From the NCBI RefSeq assembly GCF_003260275.1, contig NZ_QJHB01000001.1, positions 494,205 to 558,204 of the forward strand: a DNA stretch of 64,000 nucleotides, written 5' to 3'. The position numbers were made by a program, and so were the translations under genes. The notes under the pieces were generated by a model. The model had not been told where the DNA came from, did not search any database, and saw only the letters and a program-made list of their open reading frames with translations. The DNA comes from Homoserinimonas sp. OAct 916 (GTDB lineage Bacteria; Actinomycetota; Actinomycetes; Actinomycetales; Microbacteriaceae). Of the stretch, positions 52,436 through 61,020 are shown in pieces; within the stretch, counting starts at the first letter, position 1, and the number at the start of each line of letters is the position of its first letter.

Positions 52436-52636
52436 ATGGCGTTTCCTCTAGCACCGCGGCAGTCCGGCTCCCCGCCGTGGCCGCGCCGATACGTCCCGGG
52501 ACAATTCGATCCGGTACGGACTCGCCGGGCCAAGGCCATTCGCTTCTCGACCCTGCACGCGATCTGCCAGGCACTGGAATGCGATGTGGGCGACTTGCTC
52601 GCAGTGGACCTAAAAGCCTCTACCGACAGTTCGTGA
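52436..52636 (+). pseudogene. Remnant of an XRE-family (YozG-like) regulator
   Basis: The C-terminal 35 codons read RAKAIRFSTLHAICQALECD then VGDLLAVD, an almost perfect match in pattern to the second half of short Cro/C1-type regulators. The N-terminal half of the helix-turn-helix domain is missing: the codons before it (APRQSGSPPWPRRYV) look like random translation, and no other frame supplies it. A truncated relic is the simplest reading. Confidence 0.55.
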
Positions 52637-52665
52637 GGATGCCGGCCTTTCCCCTCTCGTGCATC

Positions 52666-52730
52666 GCGCCGCATGGAACGCTTCGCGCCCGTTCGAAGAG
52701 GCGCGAAGTGTTCTACCTGGGGCGTGGCGC
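52666..52730. repeat. Dispersed palindrome, copy B
   Basis: Begins GCGCCGCATGGAACGC, centre GTTCGAAGAG, ends GGGGCGTGGCGC. Slightly longer than the other copies owing to extra bases in the right arm. Confidence 0.75.
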
Positions 52731-52795
52731 GAACGGCGACCGGTCGAGGCGCCGACCTGGTCGCGGCAGCTGGCGACGACACCGCCACGCACTTC

Positions 52796-52840
52796 TGTGA
52801 TAATCCTGTGATGTTATGAAGTCACATTTATAGATAACAT
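52796..52840 (+). promoter_or_regulatory. LysR-box and promoter upstream of the lysR-dpp operon
   Basis: TGTGA-N10-TCACA at 52807-52826 is a LysR-type inverted repeat; another TGTGAT lies at 52796, 11 bp upstream in phase. A TTTATAGAT stretch (about 52827-52835) is a good -10 box, placing the operator over the -35 region as for an autoregulated LysR gene. Confidence 0.6.
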
Positions 52841-52846
52841 GTTGCT

Positions 52847-55528
52847 ATGCATGACGATGTGCGTTCCGGCGCGGTAGATCTTGAGGCGATGTCTCGTGCC
52901 CTCGACCTGCACACACTGCGCATCCTGGTCGCCATCGACGAGACCGGAAGTATCACGGCAACCGCTCGAAGGCTCGGCTACAGCCAGCCCGCGATCACCC
53001 AGCACCTGCAGCGCAATGAGGCACGGTTGGGTGTTGCCCTGGTAGCCCGAGCAGTGCGCGGCATGCAGCTCACCGAGGCAGGCGCCCTGCTCGCACGGCA
53101 TGCGCCACAGATCGACGCGGCGATCACTGCAGCCGCAGCCGAACTGGCAGCCCACATCGACCTGGATCGCGGTTCGGTGCGCGTGGCCGCCTTCCCCGCG
53201 GCGATCGCCACCATACTTGCCCCACTCCTCTCTCGGGTGGAGCGTGAGCTTCCCGGGGTGCGCGCAGAGTTTCTCGAAGCAGAACCAACCGAAGCCGTAC
53301 AGTCTGTGGTCGCCGGTCGCGCCGATATCGCGCTGCATTATCACTACCCCAACGATCCTGCAGTCACCACCGGTCGGCACACCACCAATGGCCTCCGCTC
53401 GCGCTTTTTGCTCTCTGACGACGTTCTGGCGTTGGTTCCGCGTGCCGATGCGGAGCGCCTCCCTGGCCCGGTCGGCATTGCCGACCTGCTGCCCCTGACC
53501 TGGATCGGCGGGGAGGCCACCTGCACTGAGCAACTGGTGCGCCTCGCCCGAGACGTCGGCGAGAGCCCGAAAGAGCGGCATGACGTCACCAAGGCGGATG
53601 CCGCGCTCGCGCTGGTTGACTCCGGAATCGGCGCCACCTTCCTCTCCCGCCTGGCGCTCGACACCGTGCGTCTGCCCAAAGGCGTCGTCGCCCTCGAGCT
53701 GCACCCGCGAGTGCGCCGACGCATCTACGCGACCACCCTCGACGAGGCCGCCGACATCCCCAGCATCGCGGTCACGCTGCGACTGCTGGCCGTCGGAGAG
53801 ATCGCCCGTGGCACCACCGATCCCACGAAGAATGCACGACTTCACCCGCAACGTGCCCGATTTGCCTCCGCCCCATTCACCCCGCCCATCACCCTCACCG
53901 AAAGGCACGATCCGAACATGAAATCCACAGGTTCCACCCTGCGCCGTGGCCTGCGTGCGCCCGCCGTCGCAGTCGCGAGCGCCCTGCTGCTCGCCGGCTG
54001 CGCCGCGACCACAAGCGCGCCCGAGAACGCCGGCACCGATACGGGCGCCGAGATCGACGCCATCACGGTCGCCCTTCCCGGGTCGCTGAGCAGCCTCTAC
54101 GTGGGCGCCGAGAGCGGCATCCTCAACTACTACATCGCGTCGATCACCCAGGAAGGACTGGTCGCCCTCGACGCCGAGGGAACCCTGCAGCCGGGACTCG
54201 CCGAATCGTGGACCCAACCCGATGACGTCACCTACGTCTACGAGTTGCGCGACAATGCACTTTTCCAGGATGGCACCCCGGTCACCGCCGACGATGTCGT
54301 CTTCAGCTTGGAGCAGGCACGCGACGAGACCAGCTCGCCCGGACTGGCCTATTACCTCACCGGCGTCGACACGGTAGCGAAGACCGGCGACAACGAGGTG
54401 ACCATCACCCTCAAAGCCCCGGACTCCGCATTCGCGGCCAACATGAGCACCGGCGGGGCCGCCTTCATCACCTCCAAGAAGTTCTGGGAGGATGCCGGGG
54501 GTGACGTGGGCACCAGCAGCAACCTGCTACTCGGCTCAGGACCGTACAAGGTCACCGAGTTCGTACCCGACTCACACGTCAACCTCGAACGGGTCGACAC
54601 CTGGTGGGGTGAACTTCCCACAGTGAAGAGCATCCAGGTGAAGTTCATTCCCGATGAGGGCACCCGATTACTCGCCGCGCAGGCGGGCGACGTCGACTTG
54701 GCGTTCAACGTGCCACTTGCCCAATCCAGCCAGTGGGAGAACCTCGACAACATGCGGGTCGACTACGTGAATGACCTCTCGTATGTGGGCATGTACTTCA
54801 ACACCACACTTGAGCCGTTCAACGATCCGAAGGTTCGCGAGGCGTTTGCCCACAGTGTCGACCGCGCCACTGTTGTCGATAAGCTCCTTCGCGGCCACGG
54901 TGAGGTCGCCACGTCGATCGCCACCCCGGAATCACTCGGCAGCGTGTACAGCCCCGAAGAGGCGCGCGCGCTGCTCGGCGGCATCCCGCAATACGACTTC
55001 GACCTCGACAAAGCGAAGGCCGCCCTGGCCTCCTCCAGTCACCCCGAGGGCTTTGCGACGGACATGCTCTTCCCGTCGACTGGCCCGCAGCTTGGAACGG
55101 CCGCCCAGTCCCTGGCCGAGAACCTCGGGAAGATCGGGATCACGCTGAACGTGCGGGAGGTGCCGATCGAGGAATGGCTCGCCAGCCTCGACGCGACCAG
55201 CAGCTACGGTGTCGGGCTGATGTGGTACTTCTCGACCCTTGGTGACCCCGCCGAGGTGCCCAGCTACATGCTCGGTGCCGACAACATCTCCGCCTACGAG
55301 AACCCGGAGATTCTCGATCTGCTCGCCCAGATCGGCGCTGAGACCGATGCCGCAGCCCGGATCGACCTGATCATCAAGGCCGAGACTCTGCAGGCGGCCG
55401 ACGTCGTCAACGTTCCGCTGTGGTGGGGTCAATCCGCCACCGCATTCGCCAACGACCTGGGGATGAGGGACTACAGCTCCTTCGCGTTCATCTCCGCCTG
55501 GCCGACAGCACTCTACAGAACCGAGTAA
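52847..55528 (+). CDS. LysR-type regulator running in frame into a peptide-binding lipoprotein (893-codon ORF)
   Basis: Residues 1-318 are a LysR regulator: HTH LRILVAIDETGSITATARRL with GYSQPAITQHLQ, and a substrate-binding domain with GVRAEFLEAEPTEAVQSVVA. No stop codon follows; about 39 non-conserved codons (RGTTDPTKNARLHPQRARF and onward) lead into MKSTGSTLRRGLRAPAVAVA, a lipoprotein signal. As one polypeptide the lipoprotein could not be exported by this signal, so either the LysR stop has been lost or translation restarts internally at 53918. The LysR protein probably regulates the dpp-like operon. Confidence 0.7.
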   Translation: MHDDVRSGAVDLEAMSRALDLHTLRILVAIDETGSITATARRLGYSQPAITQHLQRNEARLGVALVARAVRGMQLTEAGALLARHAPQIDAAITAAAAELAAHIDLDRGSVRVAAFPAAIATILAPLLSRVERELPGVRAEFLEAEPTEAVQSVVAGRADIALHYHYPNDPAVTTGRHTTNGLRSRFLLSDDVLALVPRADAERLPGPVGIADLLPLTWIGGEATCTEQLVRLARDVGESPKERHDVTKADAALALVDSGIGATFLSRLALDTVRLPKGVVALELHPRVRRRIYATTLDEAADIPSIAVTLRLLAVGEIARGTTDPTKNARLHPQRARFASAPFTPPITLTERHDPNMKSTGSTLRRGLRAPAVAVASALLLAGCAATTSAPENAGTDTGAEIDAITVALPGSLSSLYVGAESGILNYYIASITQEGLVALDAEGTLQPGLAESWTQPDDVTYVYELRDNALFQDGTPVTADDVVFSLEQARDETSSPGLAYYLTGVDTVAKTGDNEVTITLKAPDSAFAANMSTGGAAFITSKKFWEDAGGDVGTSSNLLLGSGPYKVTEFVPDSHVNLERVDTWWGELPTVKSIQVKFIPDEGTRLLAAQAGDVDLAFNVPLAQSSQWENLDNMRVDYVNDLSYVGMYFNTTLEPFNDPKVREAFAHSVDRATVVDKLLRGHGEVATSIATPESLGSVYSPEEARALLGGIPQYDFDLDKAKAALASSSHPEGFATDMLFPSTGPQLGTAAQSLAENLGKIGITLNVREVPIEEWLASLDATSSYGVGLMWYFSTLGDPAEVPSYMLGADNISAYENPEILDLLAQIGAETDAAARIDLIIKAETLQAADVVNVPLWWGQSATAFANDLGMRDYSSFAFISAWPTALYRTE
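53918..55528 (+). CDS. Peptide/nickel ABC transporter substrate-binding lipoprotein (SBP_bac_5 family)
   Basis: 536 residues if started at ATG 53918, which has GAAAGG upstream. The signal peptide VAVASALLLAGCAATTSAP ends in lipobox LAGC. The SBP_bac_5 domain has TPVTADDVVFSLEQARD, GTGPYK-type LLGSGPYKVTEF, and KVREAFAHSVDRATVVDKLL. It lies in the same frame as, and directly after, the lysR sequence, and 7 bases before the permease gene. Binds di/oligopeptides or related ligands by family. Confidence 0.85.
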   Translation: MKSTGSTLRRGLRAPAVAVASALLLAGCAATTSAPENAGTDTGAEIDAITVALPGSLSSLYVGAESGILNYYIASITQEGLVALDAEGTLQPGLAESWTQPDDVTYVYELRDNALFQDGTPVTADDVVFSLEQARDETSSPGLAYYLTGVDTVAKTGDNEVTITLKAPDSAFAANMSTGGAAFITSKKFWEDAGGDVGTSSNLLLGSGPYKVTEFVPDSHVNLERVDTWWGELPTVKSIQVKFIPDEGTRLLAAQAGDVDLAFNVPLAQSSQWENLDNMRVDYVNDLSYVGMYFNTTLEPFNDPKVREAFAHSVDRATVVDKLLRGHGEVATSIATPESLGSVYSPEEARALLGGIPQYDFDLDKAKAALASSSHPEGFATDMLFPSTGPQLGTAAQSLAENLGKIGITLNVREVPIEEWLASLDATSSYGVGLMWYFSTLGDPAEVPSYMLGADNISAYENPEILDLLAQIGAETDAAARIDLIIKAETLQAADVVNVPLWWGQSATAFANDLGMRDYSSFAFISAWPTALYRTE

Positions 55529-55535
55529 CACGCCA

Positions 55536-56522
55536 ATGACAACACCGCTTGCACGCGCATCACGGGCCCGGCCACTTGGCCGGATGCTCGTGGTGCGCGT
55601 GCTCGGCACCGTGGCGATCCTGCTGGTGTTGTCGGTGATCGTGTTCTCGATGATGCACCTCGCACCCGGTGACATCGTGAAGAACCTGCTCGGCAACCGG
55701 CCGTCGTCACCCGAAGCGGCTGCCGCGATCCGCGCCCAATACAACCTCGACCAACCGCTGTACATGCAGTACCTGATTTGGCTCGGCAACGCCTTGAGCG
55801 GCGACTTCGGCCAGTCGATCCGAATGCAGGATTCGGTCACCAATGTCATTGGCGCCAGGTTGCCGATCACCGCGGCGCTCACCAGCGTGGCCTTTGTGCT
55901 GTCGATCGTGGTTGCCATCCCGCTGGGCGTGCAGAGCGCCGTACGCTCGGGCAGCTGGATCGACCGCTTCGCCACCGGATTCGGCATCGTCGGCCTCAGC
56001 GCGCCCACCTTCGCCGTCGGCCTGGTACTGCTCTATGCATTGGCGTTCTACCTGCCCGTCTTCCCCGTCTACGGTGCCGGCAGCGGCGGACTGGACACCC
56101 TCTACCACCTCGCCCTGCCCGGCATCAGCCTGGCCCTGGGGCTGGGTGCGATCATCCTGAAATTCACCCGCACCGCCATGCTGCGCGAGCTGGAATCCGA
56201 CTATGTGACCTTCGGGCGCGCCCGCGGCCTGCCCGAGAGCCAGGTGCAACGTATCGCCCTACGCAATGCCGCCATCCCGATCATCACCGGAGCCAGCCTG
56301 GTGCTGACCTTCCTGGTGGGTGGCACGGTGCTGGCCGAGGCCACCTTCGCGCTGCCCGGACTCGGCACACTGCTGCAGGGGTCTGTGCTGTTCAAAGACA
56401 TCCCGGTCGTGCAGGCGTTGACACTGCTGGTCGCCGTCGTGATCGCCGTGATCGCCCTGCTCGCGGATCTCGCCTACATCTTCCTTGATCCGCGCATCCG
56501 TGCGAAGGAGGCGTCTCAGTGA
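55536..56522 (+). CDS. Peptide-type ABC transporter permease (DppB family)
   Basis: 328 residues with six hydrophobic segments. FSMMHLAPGDIVKNLLGNRP, then PEAAAAIRAQYNLDQPLYMQ is the DppB hallmark after helix 1; the EAA loop reads RARGLPESQVQRIALRNAAI. It follows the lipoprotein gene by 7 bases and overlaps the second permease by 4 (GTGA). Confidence 0.93.
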   Translation: MTTPLARASRARPLGRMLVVRVLGTVAILLVLSVIVFSMMHLAPGDIVKNLLGNRPSSPEAAAAIRAQYNLDQPLYMQYLIWLGNALSGDFGQSIRMQDSVTNVIGARLPITAALTSVAFVLSIVVAIPLGVQSAVRSGSWIDRFATGFGIVGLSAPTFAVGLVLLYALAFYLPVFPVYGAGSGGLDTLYHLALPGISLALGLGAIILKFTRTAMLRELESDYVTFGRARGLPESQVQRIALRNAAIPIITGASLVLTFLVGGTVLAEATFALPGLGTLLQGSVLFKDIPVVQALTLLVAVVIAVIALLADLAYIFLDPRIRAKEASQ

Positions 56523-57376
56523 CCGACACCGTCGCAATCGTGCTCGACCAGGCTCCGAAGAAACGCTTTCGGTTGCCTTTGGAGGTTCTCCTCTCCCTGG
56601 TGCTGCTGGGTGCCGCCGCGCTGATGGCGGCTATCGGCACCCTGATTGCTCCGGATGCGACGAGCCAATCGATCCTGGATGCGTTGCTCCCCCCGGGTTC
56701 CCCGGGGCATCTGCTCGGCACCGATGAGTTGGGCCGAGACGTGCTCGCGCTGACGATCGCGGGCACCTCCTCCGCGCTCGTTGGTCCTGTGATCGTCGCG
56801 CTGGGGTCAATGCTGCTGGGCATCCTGCTCGGCACGATCGCCGGCTACGTGCGCGGACCGGTCGACTTTCTGATCGGCCGGTGGACGGACCTGCTGTTCT
56901 CGCTGCCGATGCTGTTGGCCGCCATTGTGGTCGCCGGTGTCTTCGGCGCCGGCTACTGGATGACGGTGGTGCTGTTGATCGTGCTGTTCTCCCCCTCGGA
57001 CATCCGCATCGTTCGTGCCGGTGTGCTCGAACAGGCTGCTCGCCCGTTCGTGGAGGCCGCCCAGATGCTTTCATTGTCGAAAGCCCGCATCATGTTTGGT
57101 CAGGTGCTGCCGAACGTGTCGTCACTGATCATCACCAACGCCATGCTGAATGTGGCGTTCGCGCTGGTCGCGTTCTCGTCGCTCTCATTCCTCGGCGTCG
57201 GGGTGCCCGCCGGCAGCGCCGATTGGGGGCGCCAGCTCACCGACGGGCGCTCCATCATGATGGACAACCCGGCGGCAGTGCTGGTTCCCGCGCTGCTCAT
57301 CATCGGGGTCGCCTGTGCTGCCAATTTGGTCGGCGACTGGTTGGGCCAGACCATGACTCGAACGGGACGAGTATGA
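56519..57376 (+). CDS. Peptide-type ABC transporter permease (DppC family)
   Basis: 285 residues, GTG start overlapping the previous stop. HLLGTDELGRDVLALTIAGT is the DppC signature, and the EAA loop is EAAQMLSLSKARIMFGQVLP. Six membrane segments. Partner of the DppB-like permease; the ATPase gene overlaps its stop by 4 bases. Confidence 0.93.
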   Translation: MTDTVAIVLDQAPKKRFRLPLEVLLSLVLLGAAALMAAIGTLIAPDATSQSILDALLPPGSPGHLLGTDELGRDVLALTIAGTSSALVGPVIVALGSMLLGILLGTIAGYVRGPVDFLIGRWTDLLFSLPMLLAAIVVAGVFGAGYWMTVVLLIVLFSPSDIRIVRAGVLEQAARPFVEAAQMLSLSKARIMFGQVLPNVSSLIITNAMLNVAFALVAFSSLSFLGVGVPAGSADWGRQLTDGRSIMMDNPAAVLVPALLIIGVACAANLVGDWLGQTMTRTGRV

Positions 57377-58953
57377 ACACCGAGGATTTCGTTTCCGGCA
57401 CCGCCGGCGTGCGGGTCACCGGGCTCGGCGTGAGCGGGCCGAGCGGCCAGTTCGTTGCCCCGTTCGACTTCAGCATCGCCGGAGGCGAGACGTTGGCCCT
57501 GATCGGGGAGTCCGGTTCGGGCAAGACCCTGTCGGCGAAAGCCATCGCCGGCCTGTTGCCGATCGGCTTCTCGGCCGAAGGACGCATCCAACTGACATCT
57601 GGGGCCATCACCCTTCCCGCGTCAGATGCCATCTGGCGCGCCACCAGGGGCAAGCGAATCTCCCTTCTGCTGCAAGACCCCTTCACCAGCCTGAGCCCGG
57701 TGCACCGGTGCGGAATGCAGATCGGCATCACCATCGCCGCGAGCAGGGATGGCAAGATTTCCCGCCAGGACATTCAGACCCAGGTCGTCGAACGCCTGAC
57801 CGAAGTGAACCTACCGGCCGATGTCGCCCGCGCGTATCCGCACGAGTTGTCCGGCGGCATGCGGCAGCGGGTGGCCATCGCGGCAGCCCTCGCCACCGAC
57901 CCCGAACTCCTGATCGCAGACGAACCCACCACAGCCCTCGACGCCAGTAACCAGGGCGAGATCCTCGACCTTCTGCGCCGTCTGCAGGTATCCCGCGGCA
58001 TGGCGGCCCTGCTGATCTCGCACGACCTCGGCATGGTTCGCGGACGTGCAGAGAATGTGTTGGTCATGCGACACGGGGAGATCGTCGAGCGCGGCGCGAC
58101 CAGCCGGGTGCTCAGGGCGCCGGACCACCCGTACACGCGCTCGCTGATCGAGGCCGACCCGTCTCTGACCGGCCGCGCGGCGCCCGACGCGCTACCGATC
58201 TCCCCCGCTGATTTCTTGGTGACCGCGACTGAGGTGTCCAAAGCCTTTGGCGACAAGGTCGTACTGGCTGGAGTCAGCGTCGCCGTCGGGCGCGGCGAGA
58301 CCGTCGGAATCGTCGGCGAGAGCGGTTCGGGCAAGACCACGCTCGCGCGTTGCATCGCCGGTCTGGAACACGAATCCGGTGGGCTGATCGAGTTCGACGG
58401 GGTTGCGCTCGCGCCGGGGCGGGCCTCACGCACACCCGCGCAGATGCAGATCGTTTTCCAAGACCCATACTCGTCCCTGAACCCGATGATGAACGTCGGC
58501 AAGTCACTGCGCCTGGCCCTTTCAGTGGCCCGGAGACCGGCATCTGACGTGCCTGGGTTGCTCGACCTGGTCGACCTGCCCGCGGAGTTCGCCCGCAAAC
58601 GGCCCGCCGAACTCTCCGGCGGGCAACGACAGCGGGTGGCGATCGCACGCGCCCTCGCGGTGCGCCCCGAACTGTTGATCTGCGATGAGTCGGTTTCGGC
58701 ACTGGATGTCTCCGTGCAGAAGCAGATCCTCGACCTGCTGGTCGCGCTTCGCACAGAACTCGGCCTGTCGATGATGTTCATCTCGCATGACCTCGCCGTG
58801 GTGCGCCAACTCGCCGACCGCGTCTATGTGATGCGCGACGGCAAAGTCGTCGAATCCGGCAGCTGCCAGCAGGTGCTCACCAACCCCAGCCACCCCTACA
58901 CCCAGGCACTCGTCGAAGCGTCGCTTCATCCGCCTGCGACCCAAACGGTCTGA
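57373..58953 (+). CDS. Fused dipeptide ABC transporter ATP-binding protein (DppD-DppF type)
   Basis: 526 residues with two complete ABC domains. First: Walker A GESGSGKTL, LSGGMRQRVAIAAAL, LLIADEPTTALDAS. Second: GESGSGKTT, LSGGQRQRVAIARAL, LLICDESVSALDVS. Each half ends in HPYTRSLIEA or HPYTQALVEA, typical of oligopeptide ATPases. The ATG at 57373 overlaps the permease stop; the longer upstream frame is a shadow. One gene supplies both ATPases of the importer. Confidence 0.94.
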   Translation: MNTEDFVSGTAGVRVTGLGVSGPSGQFVAPFDFSIAGGETLALIGESGSGKTLSAKAIAGLLPIGFSAEGRIQLTSGAITLPASDAIWRATRGKRISLLLQDPFTSLSPVHRCGMQIGITIAASRDGKISRQDIQTQVVERLTEVNLPADVARAYPHELSGGMRQRVAIAAALATDPELLIADEPTTALDASNQGEILDLLRRLQVSRGMAALLISHDLGMVRGRAENVLVMRHGEIVERGATSRVLRAPDHPYTRSLIEADPSLTGRAAPDALPISPADFLVTATEVSKAFGDKVVLAGVSVAVGRGETVGIVGESGSGKTTLARCIAGLEHESGGLIEFDGVALAPGRASRTPAQMQIVFQDPYSSLNPMMNVGKSLRLALSVARRPASDVPGLLDLVDLPAEFARKRPAELSGGQRQRVAIARALAVRPELLICDESVSALDVSVQKQILDLLVALRTELGLSMMFISHDLAVVRQLADRVYVMRDGKVVESGSCQQVLTNPSHPYTQALVEASLHPPATQTV

Positions 58954-58981
58954 ACGCGGCCTCGCCGCAAGAAAGGACATC

Positions 58982-60058
58982 GTGGAATCCACCGCGCCCG
59001 TCATCGAACACCTGCCCATCGACCAGTTGGGTGCCGATCTGGCCGACCGGCTCGGCCCGGAGCGCACCGCTGCCTGGTCGCGCAACCGGGAGCCGTATCG
59101 GCCCCAAGTGACCGTGGTGCATGGACCCGACGGCGAGGCCGCCGCGCTCACGTCGGGACGCCCGAACACCCGGTACACGAAGATCGTCGACATCTGGTCA
59201 ACGACTGATACCGCCGCCGAACGACTCCTGCAGCACCTGATCGCCTCCTCTCTAGACCGAGGCGATGCCTGCATCAAGTGGGAGCTGCCGATCGGCGAGA
59301 ACCTGCCGAGATTCGGGGCAGCGGCCGGATTCATCGAGTTGCAGACACCGATCGTCTCCGGTGCCGGAACGGACGAGGTGCGGGGCTTCGCCCTCTGGCA
59401 CGGAGGCTTTCCGCATGCGCAACTGCGTTACTACAGCCAGACCACCGACTTCACCTGCGGTGCGGTCGCCGCGATGACCGCGCTGACAGCATTGGGATTG
59501 GACCCCTTTGGTGTGACCGCTGACGACGGCGCCCGTGAGCGCGAGCTGGCCTTCTGGCGCCAGGCGACCAACTTTCCGGCCTGCGAGCCGGTCGGCCTCG
59601 CCGTCGCCCTCCATGACGCGCTGGCACCGGCCACTGGCTACAGCGTGGAGCTTCACCTTGACACCGAGGGGCCGGTTCTGCTCGAGGAATACACCGGTGC
59701 CGACAGGGAGTACCGCGCGCTGCTGCAGGCCGAGTCGGCAGAACAGGCACGTGCCCGCGGCATCCAGCGGCACGCAGATCGCGTCGAGGTCGCAGAGATC
59801 GTGCGTCGTGTTGCGGAGGGCGACTACGCCCTGCTGCTGATCGATGACGCCCAAATGCACGACTCGTCGACGCCGCACTGGGTGCTCGCCCATGCCGCCA
59901 AGGGCGACACCGTGTTGTTGCACGAACCGTGGGCGACCGACCAGCGCGCTGAAACCTGGGTCGACTCGCATGACCTCCCGGTCGCCGCCGACGTGCTCGA
60001 CCGCCTGGTCTCGTGGGGAGACCCGGCCTACCGCGGTGTGATCTTCATCACGCGCTGA
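58982..60058 (+). CDS. C39-like cysteine protease with N-terminal GNAT-like region
   Basis: 358 residues from GTG 58982, preceded by AAAGGA. The first ~140 residues resemble an acyltransferase fold (LLQHLIASSLDRGDACIKWE, FGAAAGFIEL). The C39-like domain starts at LRYYSQTTDFTCGAVAAMTA with Cys159 as nucleophile, and the His is His299 in SSTPHWVLAHAAKGDTVLLH. There is no signal peptide or ABC exporter domain, so it is cytoplasmic. It is the last gene of the peptide importer operon, suggesting it acts on the imported peptide, and its end overlaps the convergent hutD gene by 11 bases. Confidence 0.82.
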   Translation: MESTAPVIEHLPIDQLGADLADRLGPERTAAWSRNREPYRPQVTVVHGPDGEAAALTSGRPNTRYTKIVDIWSTTDTAAERLLQHLIASSLDRGDACIKWELPIGENLPRFGAAAGFIELQTPIVSGAGTDEVRGFALWHGGFPHAQLRYYSQTTDFTCGAVAAMTALTALGLDPFGVTADDGARERELAFWRQATNFPACEPVGLAVALHDALAPATGYSVELHLDTEGPVLLEEYTGADREYRALLQAESAEQARARGIQRHADRVEVAEIVRRVAEGDYALLLIDDAQMHDSSTPHWVLAHAAKGDTVLLHEPWATDQRAETWVDSHDLPVAADVLDRLVSWGDPAYRGVIFITR

Positions 60059-60785
60059 CCCTGATCAGGTAGGCGACGACTCGCCCGTCGGGCGCCTTGC
60101 CGTCAGCGGTGTTGCCGTCAGCGGTGTTGCCAACACGTGATTCACTGGCGTGTGTGTCATTGTCGCGTGTGGCGCCGTCGGGCGTGTCGCGGTCGGGCGT
60201 GTCGCGGTCGGGTGTGTCGCGGTCGGGCACCAGCGACACCCAGCAGTGTTGCCCGTCGCCAACCTCGAAAGTGGCAGTGTCGAGTCGGTCCACCACCAGC
60301 CGGTCACCGGCGATGCGCACCTCGAGGCCGTCGGTGAGGGCCATCACGAACCACCGGCCCTCGGCGGTCTCGTGCTCGCCGGCGCACGCCACAGTGACGG
60401 TGCCGACCGCGCGAAGTGGATCCACCATCAGGTTCAGGTCGAGAGTGGCTCCGGCGATGGGCCGGGCGGATGTCTCGCTGTCACCTGAAAACCGGGCCGG
60501 GTCGTCCCCCACACCCAAGACCCGGCTGACTCGGTCGACGGTCAAATCGATACCGCCGCCATCGACCACCGCGAGGCTGCGATCCACGCCAGGAAATGAG
60601 GAGAACTCCGCGGGTTCGGAAATTGTCGCCATACTGATGCGCCACGCGGGCGGCTCGGAATCACGGCTTCGAGCGACAGCGATCTCCCGGGTGACGCCCC
60701 GGCCGTTCTTCCACCGCGATTGTGAGTAGTCGGCAAATCTCAGGTGTCGCAGACATGAGTCCATGATGCTCATTGTGACGGTCAC
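60048..60785 (-). CDS. HutD/Ves family cupin-like protein
   Basis: 245 residues. SRWKNGRGVTREIAVARS and AWRISMATISEPAEFSSFPG with VDRSLAVVDGGGIDL are the HutD/Ves hallmarks, a bicupin associated with histidine utilisation regulation in other bacteria. The C-terminus carries tandem low-complexity repeats (D-T-P-D-R three times, G-N-T-A-D twice) encoded by 15- and 18-base minisatellites and looks inserted before the final VVAYLIRVSA strand. Start is M1 60785; ATG 60773 and 60764 are alternatives. No hut genes are nearby. Confidence 0.85.
   Translation of the reverse strand: MTVTMSIMDSCLRHLRFADYSQSRWKNGRGVTREIAVARSRDSEPPAWRISMATISEPAEFSSFPGVDRSLAVVDGGGIDLTVDRVSRVLGVGDDPARFSGDSETSARPIAGATLDLNLMVDPLRAVGTVTVACAGEHETAEGRWFVMALTDGLEVRIAGDRLVVDRLDTATFEVGDGQHCWVSLVPDRDTPDRDTPDRDTPDGATRDNDTHASESRVGNTADGNTADGKAPDGRVVAYLIRVSA
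60096..60240 (-). repeat. Minisatellites inside the hutD gene
   Basis: A 15-base unit close to CGGTCGGGCGTGTCG is present about three times at 60177-60226, and GCGGTGTTGCCGTCA-like units about three times at 60106-60133. They encode the repeats D-T-P-D-R and G-N-T-A-D. Confidence 0.75.
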
Positions 60786-60856
60786 TCGCGCCAGTCACAA
60801 TTCCCCCTGACCACATTTCTCCTGCCCGGGCGCAGCTCGCGTCTTCACAGATTTTC

Positions 60857-60914
60857 GCGCCAGCCGGAACACATCGCGCCCGTTCGAGCTGGGGCGATGC
60901 GTTCCACCTGGCGC
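60857..60914. repeat. Dispersed palindrome, copy C
   Basis: Begins GCGCCAGCCGGAAC, centre GTTCGAGC, ends GTTCCACCTGGCGC. It lies in the 235-base gap between hutD and pirin; nothing else is seen there. Confidence 0.8.
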
Positions 60915-61020
60915 GCCCGACAAAACCAACCTCGCGCCCGCCGCCCCGCTCCGCCAAAGAAGGGCCCCGGGATTCCCCGTCACACCGCCAAAGACCGATA
61001 GCGCTGGTTAGGCTACCTGC

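Larger units (their letters stand above)
52327..52846. other. 520-base region between clpC and the LysR gene
   Basis: Contains the clpC promoter region, a degraded XRE-type gene fragment (52436-52636), the dispersed palindrome copy B (52666-52730) and the LysR promoter with its TGTGA repeats (52796-52826). No intact gene is supported. Confidence 0.7.
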
